Source: Takifugu bimaculatus (lineage: Eukaryota > Chordata > Actinopteri > Tetraodontiformes > Tetraodontidae). From it: a DNA stretch of 64,000 bases. This document shows, one piece after another, positions 27,060 through 40,600 of this stretch. Each line of letters starts with the position of its first letter. The stretch's first letter is position 1. Where the stretch lies: assembly GCA_004026145.2 (NCBI GenBank), contig CP034980.1, positions 14,835,064-14,899,063 of the forward strand, written 5' to 3'. The notes beneath the pieces were generated by a model. The model searched no databases and was not told the origin of the DNA. It saw only the letters and a list, made by a program, of their open reading frames with translations. The position numbers and the translations under genes are program-made.

Positions 27060-30000
27060 TGAGGGAGCAGCAGTCTGGTCCGGGAGCTGAATCCAAACAG
27101 AAAAATGTCTCTGAGAAGAAGCGCCTGCTTCGTTTTGGGCCGAGAGTTTAGGATTCTAGCGGACTTGGTCGTCAGCGTTACTACCGTCGTTATTATTACA
27201 ACATGCGAGAGGTGTCACAGTCGACGTTTTTATTTGCTGAGGAACTCCTGGAGCCCTATAAAGAAGACAAGTGTTCCGCGCTGAATCCCCCATCAGGGAT
27301 CAGAAATCTCTGTAAAACAGTAATTGATTTCTGTAGCTAGCAATAAGAAAGACTTCAACTACTCAAAAGAGACCATTTAGGAATCATATCTTAATATGCA
27401 GCAGGTCTAATGTTTCCTCTAAGACAAAGAAACAGTGTGTTTGTTGCTTAATGACATAATAAAATCAGATCTGCCAGGAATCACAAAAATGGAGACATGA
27501 ATATTGCCTAATTGAGATGGAATGTGGATTTATTTCACTGATTGTTCTGTTATGCTGTCAGTCAAACGTAATATAATGAAATTTCAGCCCTTTTATGGAC
27601 ATTTCTAAAATATAGATCCGTCTCTCTCCAAAAATCAAAATTTTCTTTCATCTTTCTTTGATTTGGGATGGCAGCCAGAATCTACAATATTTCATCACAT
27701 TCCGCATGTCAACAGCAGTTTTCCGAGGCTGACAGGTTTCCTGCAAAGGAGGGAGATCTGTTTTATCAAGCAGAGCTGTGTTTTCTATAGAGTATCACAC
27801 TTTCATCCTCTGCACTTCTCTTCACTGGAAAAAGGGGAAAAAGAAAGTTTTTGATGAAAGTAAATAAGTATAGAAATAAAAATCAAAACCCAGCAGCCAG
27901 ACCTGCACTTGTGCCGAGCAGCGCTCCGACAAGCCTCCTGGATATAACGTGTTTGTTGTTGTGGATTACAGGGTGTTCTGGACAATTTTGGCCCTGTTGA
28001 ATGCCAGAAATGGCTCCTCTTTTCTTTGTGTAATAAATGCACGAGTCGTCGAAGTCAGCGCGGCGACCAGCGGAGCATCGCTTCCCTGGCTCCTGCGATG
28101 CGGCGGCCTCGGCGCGAGCTGCCCTTTTATTTCCACTATCTTCCTCCGCCAGTGTGGGGATCTCACCGGGGAGTTGTTGAGCTACACGTTGTATTCTCGA
28201 TGATACGCGGTAATCAGGCCCTTTGAGTCCTCGTCTGTCTCCTTCTTTTTCACGCTCCCTCACTTCCCCTCCTTCGCTTCCTCTGGCCTCGCGCAGCCTG
28301 CTGTGCGTTTTAGCATTACATCACTCCAAAAGGCGCTCCATTAAAACTTGGTGGACATAGCTGAGCGCCGGCCTTCGGATTGGTCGCAGCGCCGTTGGTG
28401 CACGGATGACTCATGCACTCTCGCTAAGGGAACTAATTATGACCGCATCCTTTTTTATTCTCACAGCAGAGCGGCCATAATGGTCACCTCCTGCCCCCTC
28501 TGCGTTAGACACACGCTGTATTTATCCTGCGGGGGGGCAGGGCCTCCGTCCACCCATCCTTCACGCGACGCGCCATCCAGGTACCGTGTCACGGCCGACT
28601 CTTAGTTATGCAGTGGAATTTATTGTCTGCACTGCGGCAGATTACCGTTGCTTAACATGCCGCGCAGGAGACTTAAAGAGGCAGCGGCGCTCACAGCATC
28701 GCATCCGGCTGGCATGTCGGAAAGCCCGAGGCATGCTGGGAAGCCTGGGCTCAGCGCGTGTCTCCTTATGCGGCAAAGGACACGAGACGTGCGCTTCGCG
28801 GCAGGAGGGGGGAGTGGAGACTAGATTAAATATATTAGTGTCCAATATAGATACACTGAAACATTAAGGAGGGGTTTTAGAATATGGCATATTCCGGTGA
28901 ATTCAAGACACGCGCCGATTTCACCGTATCCTCCTGAATTAAGTCCTAATCTTTTGTAACAAAATACAGATTCGAGCTAAATAATTCAATAGCTGCGCAC
29001 AGCAACCATGAGCCTGGGGATACATTTAAAGGCATTCTATTTATTAATCCACGCCAACGGCTATACAACGAAAGACCTGAGTCGATCAGGATATAGATTG
29101 AAAGATTTCCTGCAAGAAAAAATGAATTAGATGAGAGCTGAACCTCCGTGGCTGCTAGCTTCATGCAGATACTGTAAGTTTTGACGCTACGCGGCAGTAA
29201 GACAACTTCAGCTTTTGTCCACCGGGGGCAGTCCTCCTGGTGATGTGACTGCCAGGCGGACTTCTGCCTCTGACGCTGATTGCCTGAGGTGAAGCAAGAA
29301 ACAAAATGTTCTGGGAAAAAAAAAGATTAAACCAACCCCGGTGAGACGCCGTTCACATCCCATCTGTAGGTAGTTACAGTTAGACGCCTGCAGCTAAAAC
29401 ACTGGAGCAAATGTGCTCAGTTTTACAACATTACTTCATTATTCTTAAACATAATTATTACTTTAGAACTGTTGTACCAAGAATGGCAGCTACCCGTAAC
29501 TTAAGGCTCGGGGTATTAGCAGCCAGTGGGTGTGTTTTGTTAGTCTAAAAGGGGAAGCAAGCAGCAAAAATGGACACATTTTACATTTCTAAATGTTAAA
29601 TGAAGAGCCTGGAAATCATTCAGTCCACCTCGGCATACAGAGAAGCAAGAGAAACGTGAGGTTTTTCCGTTCTCAAGTTCAATGTTGCCATCACAGTGTG
29701 ACTTTGTGGGGTGTTACGGATGTCTGGTGTTGACGGGGATGAGAATTAACTTAGCACCTTAGCGGCGTTGTTTTGTTGTTTTATAAGCAGCTGTCAAATG
29801 CGACTCAGAGGGTGTACGCTGCCTACAGTACAGGCCAGACACAAATGAGCCGAGTTCTTCTTCTCTAATCTTTTCATTCACCTCTTGGCAAGTGCATGAA
29901 ATATTCCCAGGGGTTAAGCTATCTCCGGCTGGGAATTGCTGCGTTAAAGCAGGTGCGCTGTACATGAAGAAGAGAGGGAAAAGTAACAAGAGAACAAGTT

Positions 30001-30954
30001 CTCAAAGCAGTTCTCTCGTGTTAGTCTGACGGAAAAAACGTTTGAGGAAACATAACGCTGTAAAAATATGTAGCATTAGTTCGTTTTTGTAGCTTTTGTG
30101 CCACCTAAAGCAGCCTTACACTCTGTAAACCACAAATCAAGAAGAGGTTTGACAACAGTTGCACAAAAATCAGATACCCTGTAAATAAATAAATAAATAA
30201 AGCTAAAAAAAGTGTTTCAGAAAGGTGTCGGATTTAGGGAACTTTAGTATGCTTATGCTAATGATAAAACTCTATTTTGCACATACATGTGGTGGTGAAA
30301 ACTGTCCATGAATGCCTGTGAGGATTGGAAATGTAAAAAATATAAGTCTCCAAATTACAGAAAAAATCTGGATGTCAGGAAGTCCAAAGTTGTCAAATTG
30401 ATTTAGAAAGCCCTTTCAAAAGCTAAAGTCAGCTCTTCTTGCTAAGATAAAAATTGGAGTGAGCACTCGTGTCAGGAAAACAACCCAGCGTGCTTCATTA
30501 TTTGGTACCGCAGCGTCCTCTTGCTAGATTTTTATTTTATTTTTTTCATGTGAACTGACCAGTAAAAGCTGGGTTAACAACTCTCTTGATAGGGAGTAAA
30601 TTTGTGCTCAATCCCCTTTAAGTTAAATGCATTTGACCCCACCCCCCCACCCTCCGTTTCAGTTTCCTACTGACAAATGCTAATAAGCTATGGAGACACT
30701 CCATTAATTAGGATCGTTTTGGGGTCAAGTCTTTGTTCAGTCTCCAGGAATTAATGATCAAAATTCAATTGCTTGGGTTTAATGTGCATCATACTCATAT
30801 TAAAGAGGCAGGAAGCCGTCCTGGACGTCCTCCTCTGGGTTCGCACTCGTGTGGCGGTGACTCAGGGCTGGTGGAGACGGTTAAGAGGTGTTGGATGAGG
30901 ATCGCTTCTGTCCATCTGTGTCAGATCACACCCCGCCCCGATGCCTTTGGGGAT

Positions 30955-31030
30955 GGGTTCTACGGGGGCGTCATGGTGACATGGAGTAATAACCGTGGTG
31001 ACCTAGATCCGATTCCCAGTGGTGTCCTGC
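30955..31030 (+). repeat. possible degraded SINE-like / tRNA-like repeat fragment
   Basis: The order GGGGGCGTCATGGTG, a short spacer, then GATCCGATTCCCAG resembles the start and the B-box-like GGTTCGATTCCCA end of a common fish interspersed repeat. Several bases differ from that pattern and no second copy is seen in the window, so the call is weak. Confidence 0.2.
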
Positions 31031-34000
31031 TACTTTCCGATGATGGTTGTGATCGGAGGTGGGTGGGCTGTTATCCTTGGTCACTTTCAGGGCGGCATTG
31101 ATTTTTTGTTCAGTCTGAGGTGGTCATTTATCAGCCTCCCTTGGGGGTGGAGCCTGGGTGCAGCAGAACTAGCTATAGCATGGCAGGGTAAATAATACAC
31201 ACTCAGTGCTAATGCTCTTGTGTCTTTATATCCCAACCTACTTCGTTGTTTATGCTAGATGGGGGCGCTCTGAATATGTAATATACTTTTAGAGAATTGG
31301 GGAACTATTTTTTGGTCTGCCTGGGCCCTAAATGCTAAGTTAGTAGTTCCATGAGAGCATTAGCCACTCACAATGAGACATGCGTGAACGTGAACAAGGC
31401 TGTAATAGAGCACCTCCCTGTGTAGACATTTGGTTCTCTGGTGCCACCACCATTAGAGATGGCAAAGTTGATGCAGAGTTGTAAACTATCACCACGTGCA
31501 CCAGTGTCTCCCTGCACCATTTTCTGGTGAATGACCTGCTGAGTTAGACTCTTTCATGCAGATACAGACTGCATTACAGCATGTTTTCAATCTGCTTCTC
31601 TACTTTTTCATCCTCTATCATCTGGCACATCTACTCCGCCCTGAGTCGAAGGATCCACAGCTCTGGTCAATTGTCGGCTTTTCAGCCATTTCATCCGAGG
31701 CTCTCTGTCACTGGCTCCCGATGACAGATGTAGATACAGCAGTATTGTCTCCCCACAGCTGGAAAGCATGTGACCTAACCTTCCGTCCCACAGAAGTAAT
31801 GGCCCACACCTTTAATTGTCAGTGGCCGTTCATCTTCCCGAACAATAGCAGGAAGCGGTAGGTCTGGGAAAAGAAAGGCAGCAGCGTCTGAAAGGAAGTG
31901 ATTTAGCTCGGAAGCAATTTGTAAGCGGGCATTTTGGGGCGGCTTTAATGTGCCGAGAGAAAGACCAGGTGCTGGGGGAGGAGCGGCAGAAGACAAAACT
32001 GGCAACCCTGAGCAAAGCTGATGGGCCTCCACCACTTCTGCTGTAAACTCATATGAGAAGAAAGGCTCACTGTTCATTGGATGAAGGAAATGTCTTGAAC
32101 GTTGTCATGCTGGCTGTGAAGGAGGAGAAATAGCAACTGAATATGAAGGACTGGGGATTTTTTGCTGGATTTCACCCGTCCTCATTATTCAAAATGTGTC
32201 TAACCTGCAACAGTCTGCTCTCGCGCCTCTTTTATTTTTCTCCTTCCAAACTTTCCCAAGTTGAAAAAGCGCTCCGAGCGGAGTGAGATTGAAGGGTCGC
32301 GAGTTTACTGCCTGAATAACACGTGTAACGTGCGGTTCAGACCAGTGTAGTTACCACGTTCAATTCAATTTCCTCCGAAAACCAGATCTTATTAAAATAA
32401 TAGATGGAGGGTTGAATGCAGAAGGATTTTTAACGCCCTTAAAACTAATTGCCTTCCTTCCTGTAAGTGTTCAAACGTTAAATCTCACGTCTGAGGCGTT
32501 TTGGCAGAGAAGCAAAAGACAGCAGATGACTGGCTTCAAACAATGACGGGGGGGGCGAAAACGGCTGACAAACAGGCAGAGCGGTGTCCACATCATTCCT
32601 CGGCCCTGACAGGCCTCCCCATGCATGAATTCAAAGCTGGTAAAAGCACGGCTGGATTGGTTTGGATCTGACATCCATCATGCTGATCAGTGTTGTGGCG
32701 TCGCTCTGCCGTGTCCACCATAAGATGTTTTGGCAATCGGGCGGCGACATCTGTTACAGCCTCTCCGGGGAAACGGGGACCAATCTGGTGTGATGGCTTT
32801 TGACTCGGACCAGCGTTCAGTCAGAGCTGAACTGCCGACCGAGGAAATCTCGGCAGGCAGGAAAAAACTTCCACATCCTGAGCCCGGAGCTCCAACTCCT
32901 GTGCTCCGAACCTCAGCACCTTCATCATCCCGTTGAACAAACATAGCACACGTGAGGTGCACCCAGGCTGCCTTCAGTAAAGCCTCTGTAAGCTATTTCA
33001 TAATCTCCCCCACGCTGCGTTTGCACAGATCAAAGGGGTTTAGAGCTCATTAATATCAATTCCTAACGCATTATAATCGATATCATTTGTTGCAGTTTGA
33101 TGATGGCCCACGCAGACGGGCCGACGGCCTCTTTGAAGACACGATCACGACCCGGTCCTGCGTCGCTGGTAATCGAAGAACAACGGGGGGAAGAAATGTG
33201 TGTTTTATTGAGCAGAGAGTGAAAGACGAACATTTGTAAACGGGGCCACACCGACCTCTTCACCTTCATTCTAATCCTGGCAGAGCACGGACATTAATAA
33301 TTAACTGTTGACGTTGTTGTTGTTCTGAATTCTGATCATTTCCTAAACCACATGAAGCTACGACTCATGTTCAGGGCCGCGTTGGAAGTCTCCCTATTTT
33401 CTGTGTCCTCCCTCCGCGAGGGCGGGCGCGTTTCCGCTGGTGTCAGTTTGTTTCTCGCTAAGCGCCGTGCAGCGTGCAAACACCTCGTGCCTGTCACGCA
33501 CACACGTCCAAACACTCGGGGAAGCAACCCATTTAAAGGAAAGTGGATTCCGGGGCGAACGCCAACACTTTGGCGTCTCTAGCTGCTCCAGGCTTTTTCT
33601 TCTTTGTCTGTTTTGGCCAACAAATTCAGACAAATGCAAGAGTGTGACACGTTGCATTGATTTAATTCACTCTCTGAAACCAGGAAGGAAATTAGCCAAC
33701 AGTGCTAACGGCGCAGGTCCGAGCTGCACACGTATGAGCTCTTCCTTGTCCCCTTGTGAACGGGTGGCTCCGTTTTTCACCCATTCGCGAGTTTATGAGC
33801 AGATCTTTTATTCAGATGCATTTTCCTCAGCTCGCTCACACGGCCGAGGCGCGGTCACATATGTGCGGGCGGCGTTTGGCAGATGGGATGTGCCCGATAT
33901 TTCTCACTCGTTGTAATGAGACAAGACTGCGCTTCAGCGATCTTCAGTGGCGTCTGATGGCAAAAGACAGGGAGCCCACTCACTCAGAAGGGATCTTTCC

Positions 34001-35272
34001 CCTCTTCAAAGATAATGAGATTACAATGTATTCAATGTATCATTAGCTAGAGGCGGTGGGGGGAGGGGGGGCTGGCGTTGTGAGACACTTGTCCGACGGC
34101 TTTGATCAGAAGAGACAAGCAACTGTCACCCTGTGAATCAAACTAGCGCTAACACAGCGAGCTGCTTTATCACCACCGCCGCCGTTTAGAAGCTCCAGTT
34201 TGTCACGCAGGTCCTGGCCAGATCCCGGGTCCACCTCAGCCCAATGTAAAACGAATTAGCTGTTGGCGGGGAGGGATAGATGCTAGTTTTCCTGACATGG
34301 CGCCGCACCGCGGGATGTCACAAGCGCTGTGTTAACAAGCTTACATAAGCAGGCCCGACAAGACAGACTTAGCTTAAATTGACAGTTTGTTGTGGCACTT
34401 GTAAAAGGATCCATCTCGTCTTTGGTCCCAGTGGTGAAAATAATCCCTCGTACACTTTTTACTTTCTGTTTTGACAAATAAACCATCAAAATGCCCTGGT
34501 GGAGAATTTAGAACAACCGGTCTGGATGGAGTCAGAACGTTGGCTTGTTTTGACAGCAGCAATTACGTTGTTTTGTTTCGAGCTTACGCACCAAACAGCA
34601 TAACTGTGAAATAACAATCCAATAATGATGTCAATCCTGAAGTTTCAATCATCCAAAATCTGAAAAAAAAATGTTTTTCAGTAAAAAAGAAATCTGGCTA
34701 CCAGCAAATCAATAGTGTTTGGACCAGAAAGCTTTGGTGCCTCATCCTGGCATCACTTTCCACCTCTGCTTACTGTTCTGAAGAGAATCAAAAGAAAGGG
34801 AACGATGGGGCCTTAAACCTCTGTAGCGAGATCTCAAAACTTTAGCAATTAGTCACATAATCATTGTTCAAACCTTTGTGGTGCCAGAACCTTTTCTGTA
34901 ACCTCAAAACGATCCCCAAGTCAGAATCCATCCTCATTGCAGACTCTGAAACTCAGCAAGATTCCGATTTCAAAGAAAAGGGGCGCCGCAGCCTCCAATT
35001 ACCCAAGATTTCATCACCCTCTCCTGATAATTATGCAGGGGTATTAGCTGGAGTATTTGTCCTTGGCATCCTTAATGCTGGTTGACATTTATTATGAACA
35101 GTAACGCGCTGGAGATCTTTGATTCGCGCCCTCAGTGATGCGCTCTGGTGCGCGCTCCGCGGTGCAACAGCACCCTCTCTTGATAATTCCGGATATGATT
35201 AGATCACCGGGGCAGGTCACGTGGGCAGGCAGCTCAGACGCGGTGATGAATCGCAACAGATGCCGCTGGTTT

Positions 35273-35292
35273 CATCAGTGACGTCACTGATG
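35273..35292. promoter_or_regulatory. 20-bp perfect palindrome centred on a CRE (TGACGTCA)
   Basis: CATCAGTGACGTCACTGATG is identical to its reverse complement. Its centre at 35279-35286 is the full consensus cAMP-response element bound by CREB/ATF dimers. The site lies about 1.1 kb beyond the inferred 3' end of klhl4 and about 100 bases left of a retroposon-like tail. It may be a true regulatory site, part of a repeat, or chance. Confidence 0.45.
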
Positions 35293-35394
35293 CCCTGATC
35301 GGTCTCCACCTTTCTGGTTTTATTGACATTTGTGATTTAAGTGTCTCTTCCTCTCCTCCTTCTGCCCTCTCTCCCTTCTCTCCTCCTCCTCCTC

Positions 35395-35565
35395 TTTCAT
35401 CCAGCCATGAAAACAACTGCTGGTTCTACTTAAGGATTCTTCCAGTTAAAAGGGAGTTTTTCCTGCCACTGATGCTTGTTAGGGGGTCAGATTCTGGGTT
35501 TCTGTAAAGCCCCCTGAGACAATCTGGATTTTACCAGATGATATATAAATAAAGTCAACTTGACA
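35395..35565 (+). repeat. retroposon 3' tail of a common teleost type (L2-like LINE/SINE family)
   Basis: A C/T-rich run (about 35340-35400) is followed by ordered blocks: a GCTGGTTCTACTTAAGG-like block, GGGAGTTTTTCCTGCCACTG, GCTTGTTAGGGGGTC, TCTGTAAAGCCCCCTGAGA and ATATATAAATAAA. This order is the hallmark of a repeat tail found many times in teleost genomes, which I associate with L2-type LINEs or SINEs sharing their tail. The copy is a 5'-truncated remnant with no ORF. The family name is from memory and less certain than the repeat identity. Confidence 0.65.
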
Positions 35566-36384
35566 CTGATTTCTGCTGTTATCATTATCAGTGTTTTGGG
35601 CATTACTGTGACTGATAATAATAGCAGTCCTTGCAGTATTAGTGGTTTCTAACAATGTGGTCATTTCTTATTTTTAAGTGCCATGTGCCATGGATACACT
35701 CTTTTGTAACAGGCGACTCTATTAAATGTTGATTAAATCCTTTTTCACCAGTTTCCCAAACTTTATATTCAAATAATCTCTAACTTTAAGATGACAGGAA
35801 CACTTGGTCATACGTGTGAACATGGTCAAATGTTTTTGCAGTCAGAATTCATATAAATATTCATTGAGGTATCAACACATACGTGGTTTCACTTCGTTGT
35901 TTGAGTCAGGCTCTTTATAAATGTACTATGGTGTCATTTTGATTAATTAAGCGGATGTCTCAGGGTTTGCATCCTACTGCTGTAAATATTGTTTATCTCT
36001 GCTGCTCATCCAATAGGAAAAGCCCAGTCAGTCATGTGCAACATTAAATTTATCGGTGCATTTTACGTCCGATTAAGAAGTGTTTTACGGTGTTTTTACA
36101 GTCGTATCTGATCACAACTATATCGCGTTAATAATTAATTTCCTTTGTAAAGTAAAAAACTTCAGCGGAGGAGGAGCAGATCGAGTTTTCTGGGTAAAAC
36201 TGCACATCAACAAACATCAGCGCCGTTAAAACTTGTTAAACAAAAAAGACTGAATGTAAACAGAAACTCAAAGTTTGGGGGAAAATGACACAGCAACTTA
36301 GTTTAGGGGCCCAGAAACAACTTCCTGTTAACCCGACTTTACACGACAGAATACCTGGAATACACAGGTGAAAAGAAACACACA

Positions 36385-37617
36385 GAAAAGTGTGAAGTTG
36401 GTTTATTTCTAAGTTTGCATGCTGTACAAAATCATGATAAAAGCATAAAAAGACACAAATAGCAAACAAAACAAAACATCTGGCCCTAAAAACATGAAAT
36501 AATTACATTTACAAAGTGTTCCTCAGCCTCGTAAAGATATGCTGCTTTCAGAATCCACCACAAATCTACAAATGTACACAGTCAAATCAGTGAGGTAAGA
36601 AGATTTGAAATAAAGTTTTAGAAATAAAGTTTTTAAATGTGAGATGGTGCTGCCACCTTAGACTCTAGGTTGCTTTAGTACATCAGATTTTTACGCTAAA
36701 AACAAGATCTACTGGCCCAAAACGAGTCACGGCCGTAAAAATACAGAATACGGAGCGAATTTTCTGTACAATATTGCATCGAGTAAAACACAGGCTTAGC
36801 CAGCATGTCTGAAACTGCAGTGGGGGCATTTAGTGTGCTGGTCCAGGCACCTTAACAGAAGAAAGTCTACAAAATGGAAAATATCAATATGATATACGTA
36901 TATATATGTGTGTGTGTGTATGATAATCACAGTTTTGGAAACAAGACTTCTGAAACAGGTAAATGACACTGGTGTTCTACCATGAGAGGATAGATTTTAA
37001 AAAGACAATAAAATGCCCAAATATAGGCTATTGGTCAGCAAAAAAGTGTGATCTTATTTCATCTGCTTAAAACCACTAAAAGGCGGTCCTCCGCACATCA
37101 AAGGTAGAAATCTAAGGGAAGACAATAATCGACCATCCTCATTTGGCTGACATTAAAGTGAGATAGAAACCCGAAAATAGAGTTTTGCTTGATGGCGCCA
37201 GTAAAAAACGTCTGTCGAGCGACGCGACACCGCAGGGTCATTTGCTCCAAGTTGGGGCTACATGGACATGGACTCTAAACTTTCAACAACAACAACAAAA
37301 AAAAAAGATCAACAAAGGCTCGGCCCTCGTTACAGCTCAGCCCGGCCTATGAAAATTCTTGATCGGGTAAGAATGTGAAGAATGTGGAATGTGCCCAACA
37401 GGCCAGGCCTGTCCTCTAATGATAGAGACACTGGTTCATAGTGGCGGCTTGGTCTGCGCTCCCTCAGAACCCTCTGAAGGGCCCAGTTAAAGGGGAAACA
37501 AAGGGAAACCCACAAGTCTCAGCGGACGTGTCCTTGATCTCCTGCTTTGTTTTTCCGCTCTGCTCTTCTCTCATTTGTTTCCAAAGTTGCCATGGGGGGG
37601 GGGGGCTTGAAACATGC
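36385..37617 (-). other. klhl4: klhl4 3'UTR (inferred)
   Basis: Sequence between the stop codon and the first AATAAA. It is A+T-rich with a short TA/TG tract at about 36893-36920 and contains no credible ORF on either strand. Confidence 0.5.
36402..36407 (-). promoter_or_regulatory. klhl4: candidate klhl4 polyadenylation signal (AATAAA)
   Basis: The first AATAAA on the minus strand downstream of the klhl4 stop codon, 1.2 kb away. Cleavage would fall around 36380-36392. No transcript evidence is available. Confidence 0.5.
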
Positions 37618-37677
37618 TCAAGGCAATTTCACCACCACCACGCAGGCGCCGGCCCTGCCGATGTTGAGAGGGACCTC
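37618..37677 (-). CDS. klhl4: klhl4 coding exon 11 (last 19 codons and stop)
   Basis: A 60-base terminal coding segment too short for ORF finders. Acceptor CTGCAG|GAGG, then EVPLNIGRAGACVVVVKLP and TGA at 37618-37620. The ending GRAGACVVVVKLP is the closing strand of the kelch propeller and is almost the same as the human KLHL4 C terminus. Confidence 0.93.
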   Translation of the reverse strand, partial: EVPLNIGRAGACVVVVKLP

Positions 37678-40600
37678 CTGCAGGCAGACAGAGAGGTTAA
37701 CATGCAGCAGATCCACTCAGGCTGCCTTCAAAAACAAAGAATTCCATTTTATTTCATGCAGATAAGACGGAGGAAAAAACAGCCGTAGAACAGCCCTGAT
37801 AGTCTGCGCTCCCGAGGGCATCGCGTAACGGCAGCCCGGCTAGGACAGCTATTTTCTCCAAAGTGGAACGTGCATTGTGATTTTCCTGATAAATCTGAAA
37901 TGACGAGGATTCTTTCGGACTCGTTTACCTCCGTCCACTCGTTGTTCAGTGCGTCGTAGGACTCCACGGTGCTCAGGTACGACTGGCCATCGTATCCGCC
38001 CACGGCGTAAAGCCTGTCGCCCAGCAGGCAGACACCCACCGCGTCCCGGGGGACGCTGAGGGACGACACGGTGGTCCACATGTCCGTCTTGGGGTCGTAC
38101 CTGAAAACACGAGGGTGCCGGCAGACCGTTGAGGACTCGTTATTGTTGGCCACACGTTGCTTATCAAACATAGATGAAATGTCATTAAATGAAAGGTCAT
38201 CAGAGTGTTTTTTAAAGTAATTAATATATTCATTATTGGCATGGTATGTTTTAGCATAAATGATATCTCTGTTTTGTGAGTGAATTCTCATTTCAGAGAT
38301 CGTTCCAGGATAAGACTGTGGCCAGCAGATGGTGCCAGATACCGTAAAATAACCCCTCTGTGGAAGCCGGAAGCTCTTCCCTGCAGGATAACGCAGACAT
38401 GACTGAGGGACGGGGAGGGGGCGTCAGGGGGAGTCGGGGGTCCCGTCCCCGCCCGGTACTGGATTCTCTTGACTGCACACTCAAACCATTCCAGGGTGCC
38501 ATCCTCCCCCTCCCGAGACAAAGCAGACACCCACCTCTCCACGCAGTCAGAGAGTCGGGAACAGTGGTTGGAGGCGGGGGCGTCGTGTCCGCCCACGGCA
38601 TACAGGAAGTTGTTGTAGGTGGCCACGCCCACGCCTCCTCTCCTCTTGGACATGGGCGCGCACATGCTCCACTTGTTGGTGTGCGGATCGAAACACTCCA
38701 CCGACCTCAGACACGAGCTCCCATCCCGGCCGCCCACAGCGTATAGTCTGACGGAGCAACAAAGTGGGTTCAAAGGTCAAACATCTGAACACACGCACAC
38801 AACCAGCAGAGCCACCGGATCCAGCCATTGGATTCTGACAGGAGAACCGATGACAGAACCGTGACAAAGTGACAGAAAGGACACAGCAGTGAGTGACAGC
38901 GAGCGATTCTCAAAGTCTTTCCTTGAGAGTGTTCTCTCCCAGAAAGATCACATCAAGTGATTTCTGGCGCTTGTAGCTCACAAGCCTGACAGCAATGAAA
39001 AGGGGAGGCTAGGGAAACGCTTTCCTTGTCTATTTTTGACCTAGATGCAGAAATAACTCAGCATCCACTGAATTCTGGATGGAGCCGAACAGCAGCAGCA
39101 GCCTCTCTCACACATTTGCCTTAAATCCACTTGAAGCCCCGTGCCTGCCTAAAAACGACAGCGCTTCGCCTTTATAACACCAGGTGGACTGTTTAAATTA
39201 GCAGCCTAATGTGAAATTCCCAGGCCTTCATTATGTAGTTTATGGCCTGTTAATGTGATGCGACCGCTCCACACCAGCCTTTCCAGAAGAGCTTACGTAA
39301 CCGCTGCTTCCAGTCCCAGTTACAGGTTATATTTCCATCGATCATTTCCAGCACAGCGCTCCGCTGCCGTGTTCATTACGTAAGCCAGGATGCTTTCAGA
39401 GCAGAGCATTCCTCCTTGACTCTAGGTGTCTGCCTCCGGCTTGTGGTGGCTTCACAGCGTATGTGACAGTGACCTCGGCCTCTGACATATTGCTAAAAAG
39501 TTGTAGATCTTCTATAAAAAGGTGGCTTTTTCATTTTGTTGGGGAAGGACCTTACTTTCCGTTGAGCGCCGTGACTCCCATGGTGCTCCTCGGCGTCGAC
39601 ATACTGGCCACGTAGTTCCACTTGTCGGGCCTGCGGGTCCCAGCGCTCCACTGTGTTGAGATAGCTCCAGCCATCGTGGCCCCCCACAGCGTACATGGGG
39701 CCCTCCAGGACAGCGATGCCTACACAAATAAACCAAAGAGATAGTGTCAATCCTCCAGATGCAGTCACGCAGGTGCATTTGAGGGCTAGCCTGTAGCCGC
39801 TACGGTGCCGGACTCCTCCAGCTTGGAAATTATTCCATTCTTTTGCATCTAATTCGATCATAATTCGTTCCGCCGGCGCCAGTAATGCACAAGACAACCA
39901 CTAGCTTGGATGCTGTTAGAAAATATTCAGACTATATAGGCGCTACAGGCATTAGGGTTTGAGATATTTTCTGCACGAAAGATCAAAGACAACACGGGTA
40001 ATCTGGACGGTCTGATCTCCTCGCTCGCTGATCCCTCCGACCACACGGGTGGGGGGGTGGAATCGCCCTGCTCTGTAAGCAAGGCCTTCTTCAAGTGTGA
40101 ATGTCTCTGATATGAGACTCAGCGGTTAGGGAAAGGTACCAGAGAGCCCAACAAGCCCAGCCTGCCCAGCTTTGATAAGGGGAGCGGGTAAATACCCAAA
40201 CTTTATCTCCAGAAGAAATGTGATTACATGTTTACAGCTGCCCAGCTGTGCATACTGACATTTCTGGTTTTATCACACCGGATGGAGAACGAAAGCAGGA
40301 AACCTTTAAACGGCGGAATAAAGTGACCAGATCATGTTTCACGTTTAGAAAAGTAAATAAATACAGAGAATTGCTCACAAAATGTTATGGGACCTGTTAA
40401 GGAGCTTTTAGATAAAACGGTCTTTTGAACTGGGTGCACAGGGATGGGGGGTGGGGGTGGTGGAGTATATGGAGTATTTATTTTAAATTTAGGGCCTTTC
40501 TCAAAATCCAGTCACTAACTGAACACACAAATCACTGAAATTCAGGAATAAAGACAAAAAAGGGGCGACTCTACTCATGAGTCTGTAGGTGCCTTGTTGT

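Larger units (their letters stand above)
25400..36380. other. gene-free stretch, right part of the desert, downstream of klhl4
   Basis: No coding exon recognised. It holds GT/G-rich tracts near 26454-26487 and 27029-27058, an (AAAT)n tract near 30182-30201, a possible degraded SINE-like fragment at about 30955-31030, a 20-bp palindrome with a CRE at 35273-35292 and a retroposon-type 3' tail at 35395-35565. ORFs such as 27883-28263 (minus) and 33440-33916 (plus) have no recognisable content. Confidence 0.6.

Noticed and set aside
33440..33916. A 158-codon plus-strand ORF
   Set aside because: No recognisable domain, overlapping equally good ORFs in other frames, and no splice sites around it.
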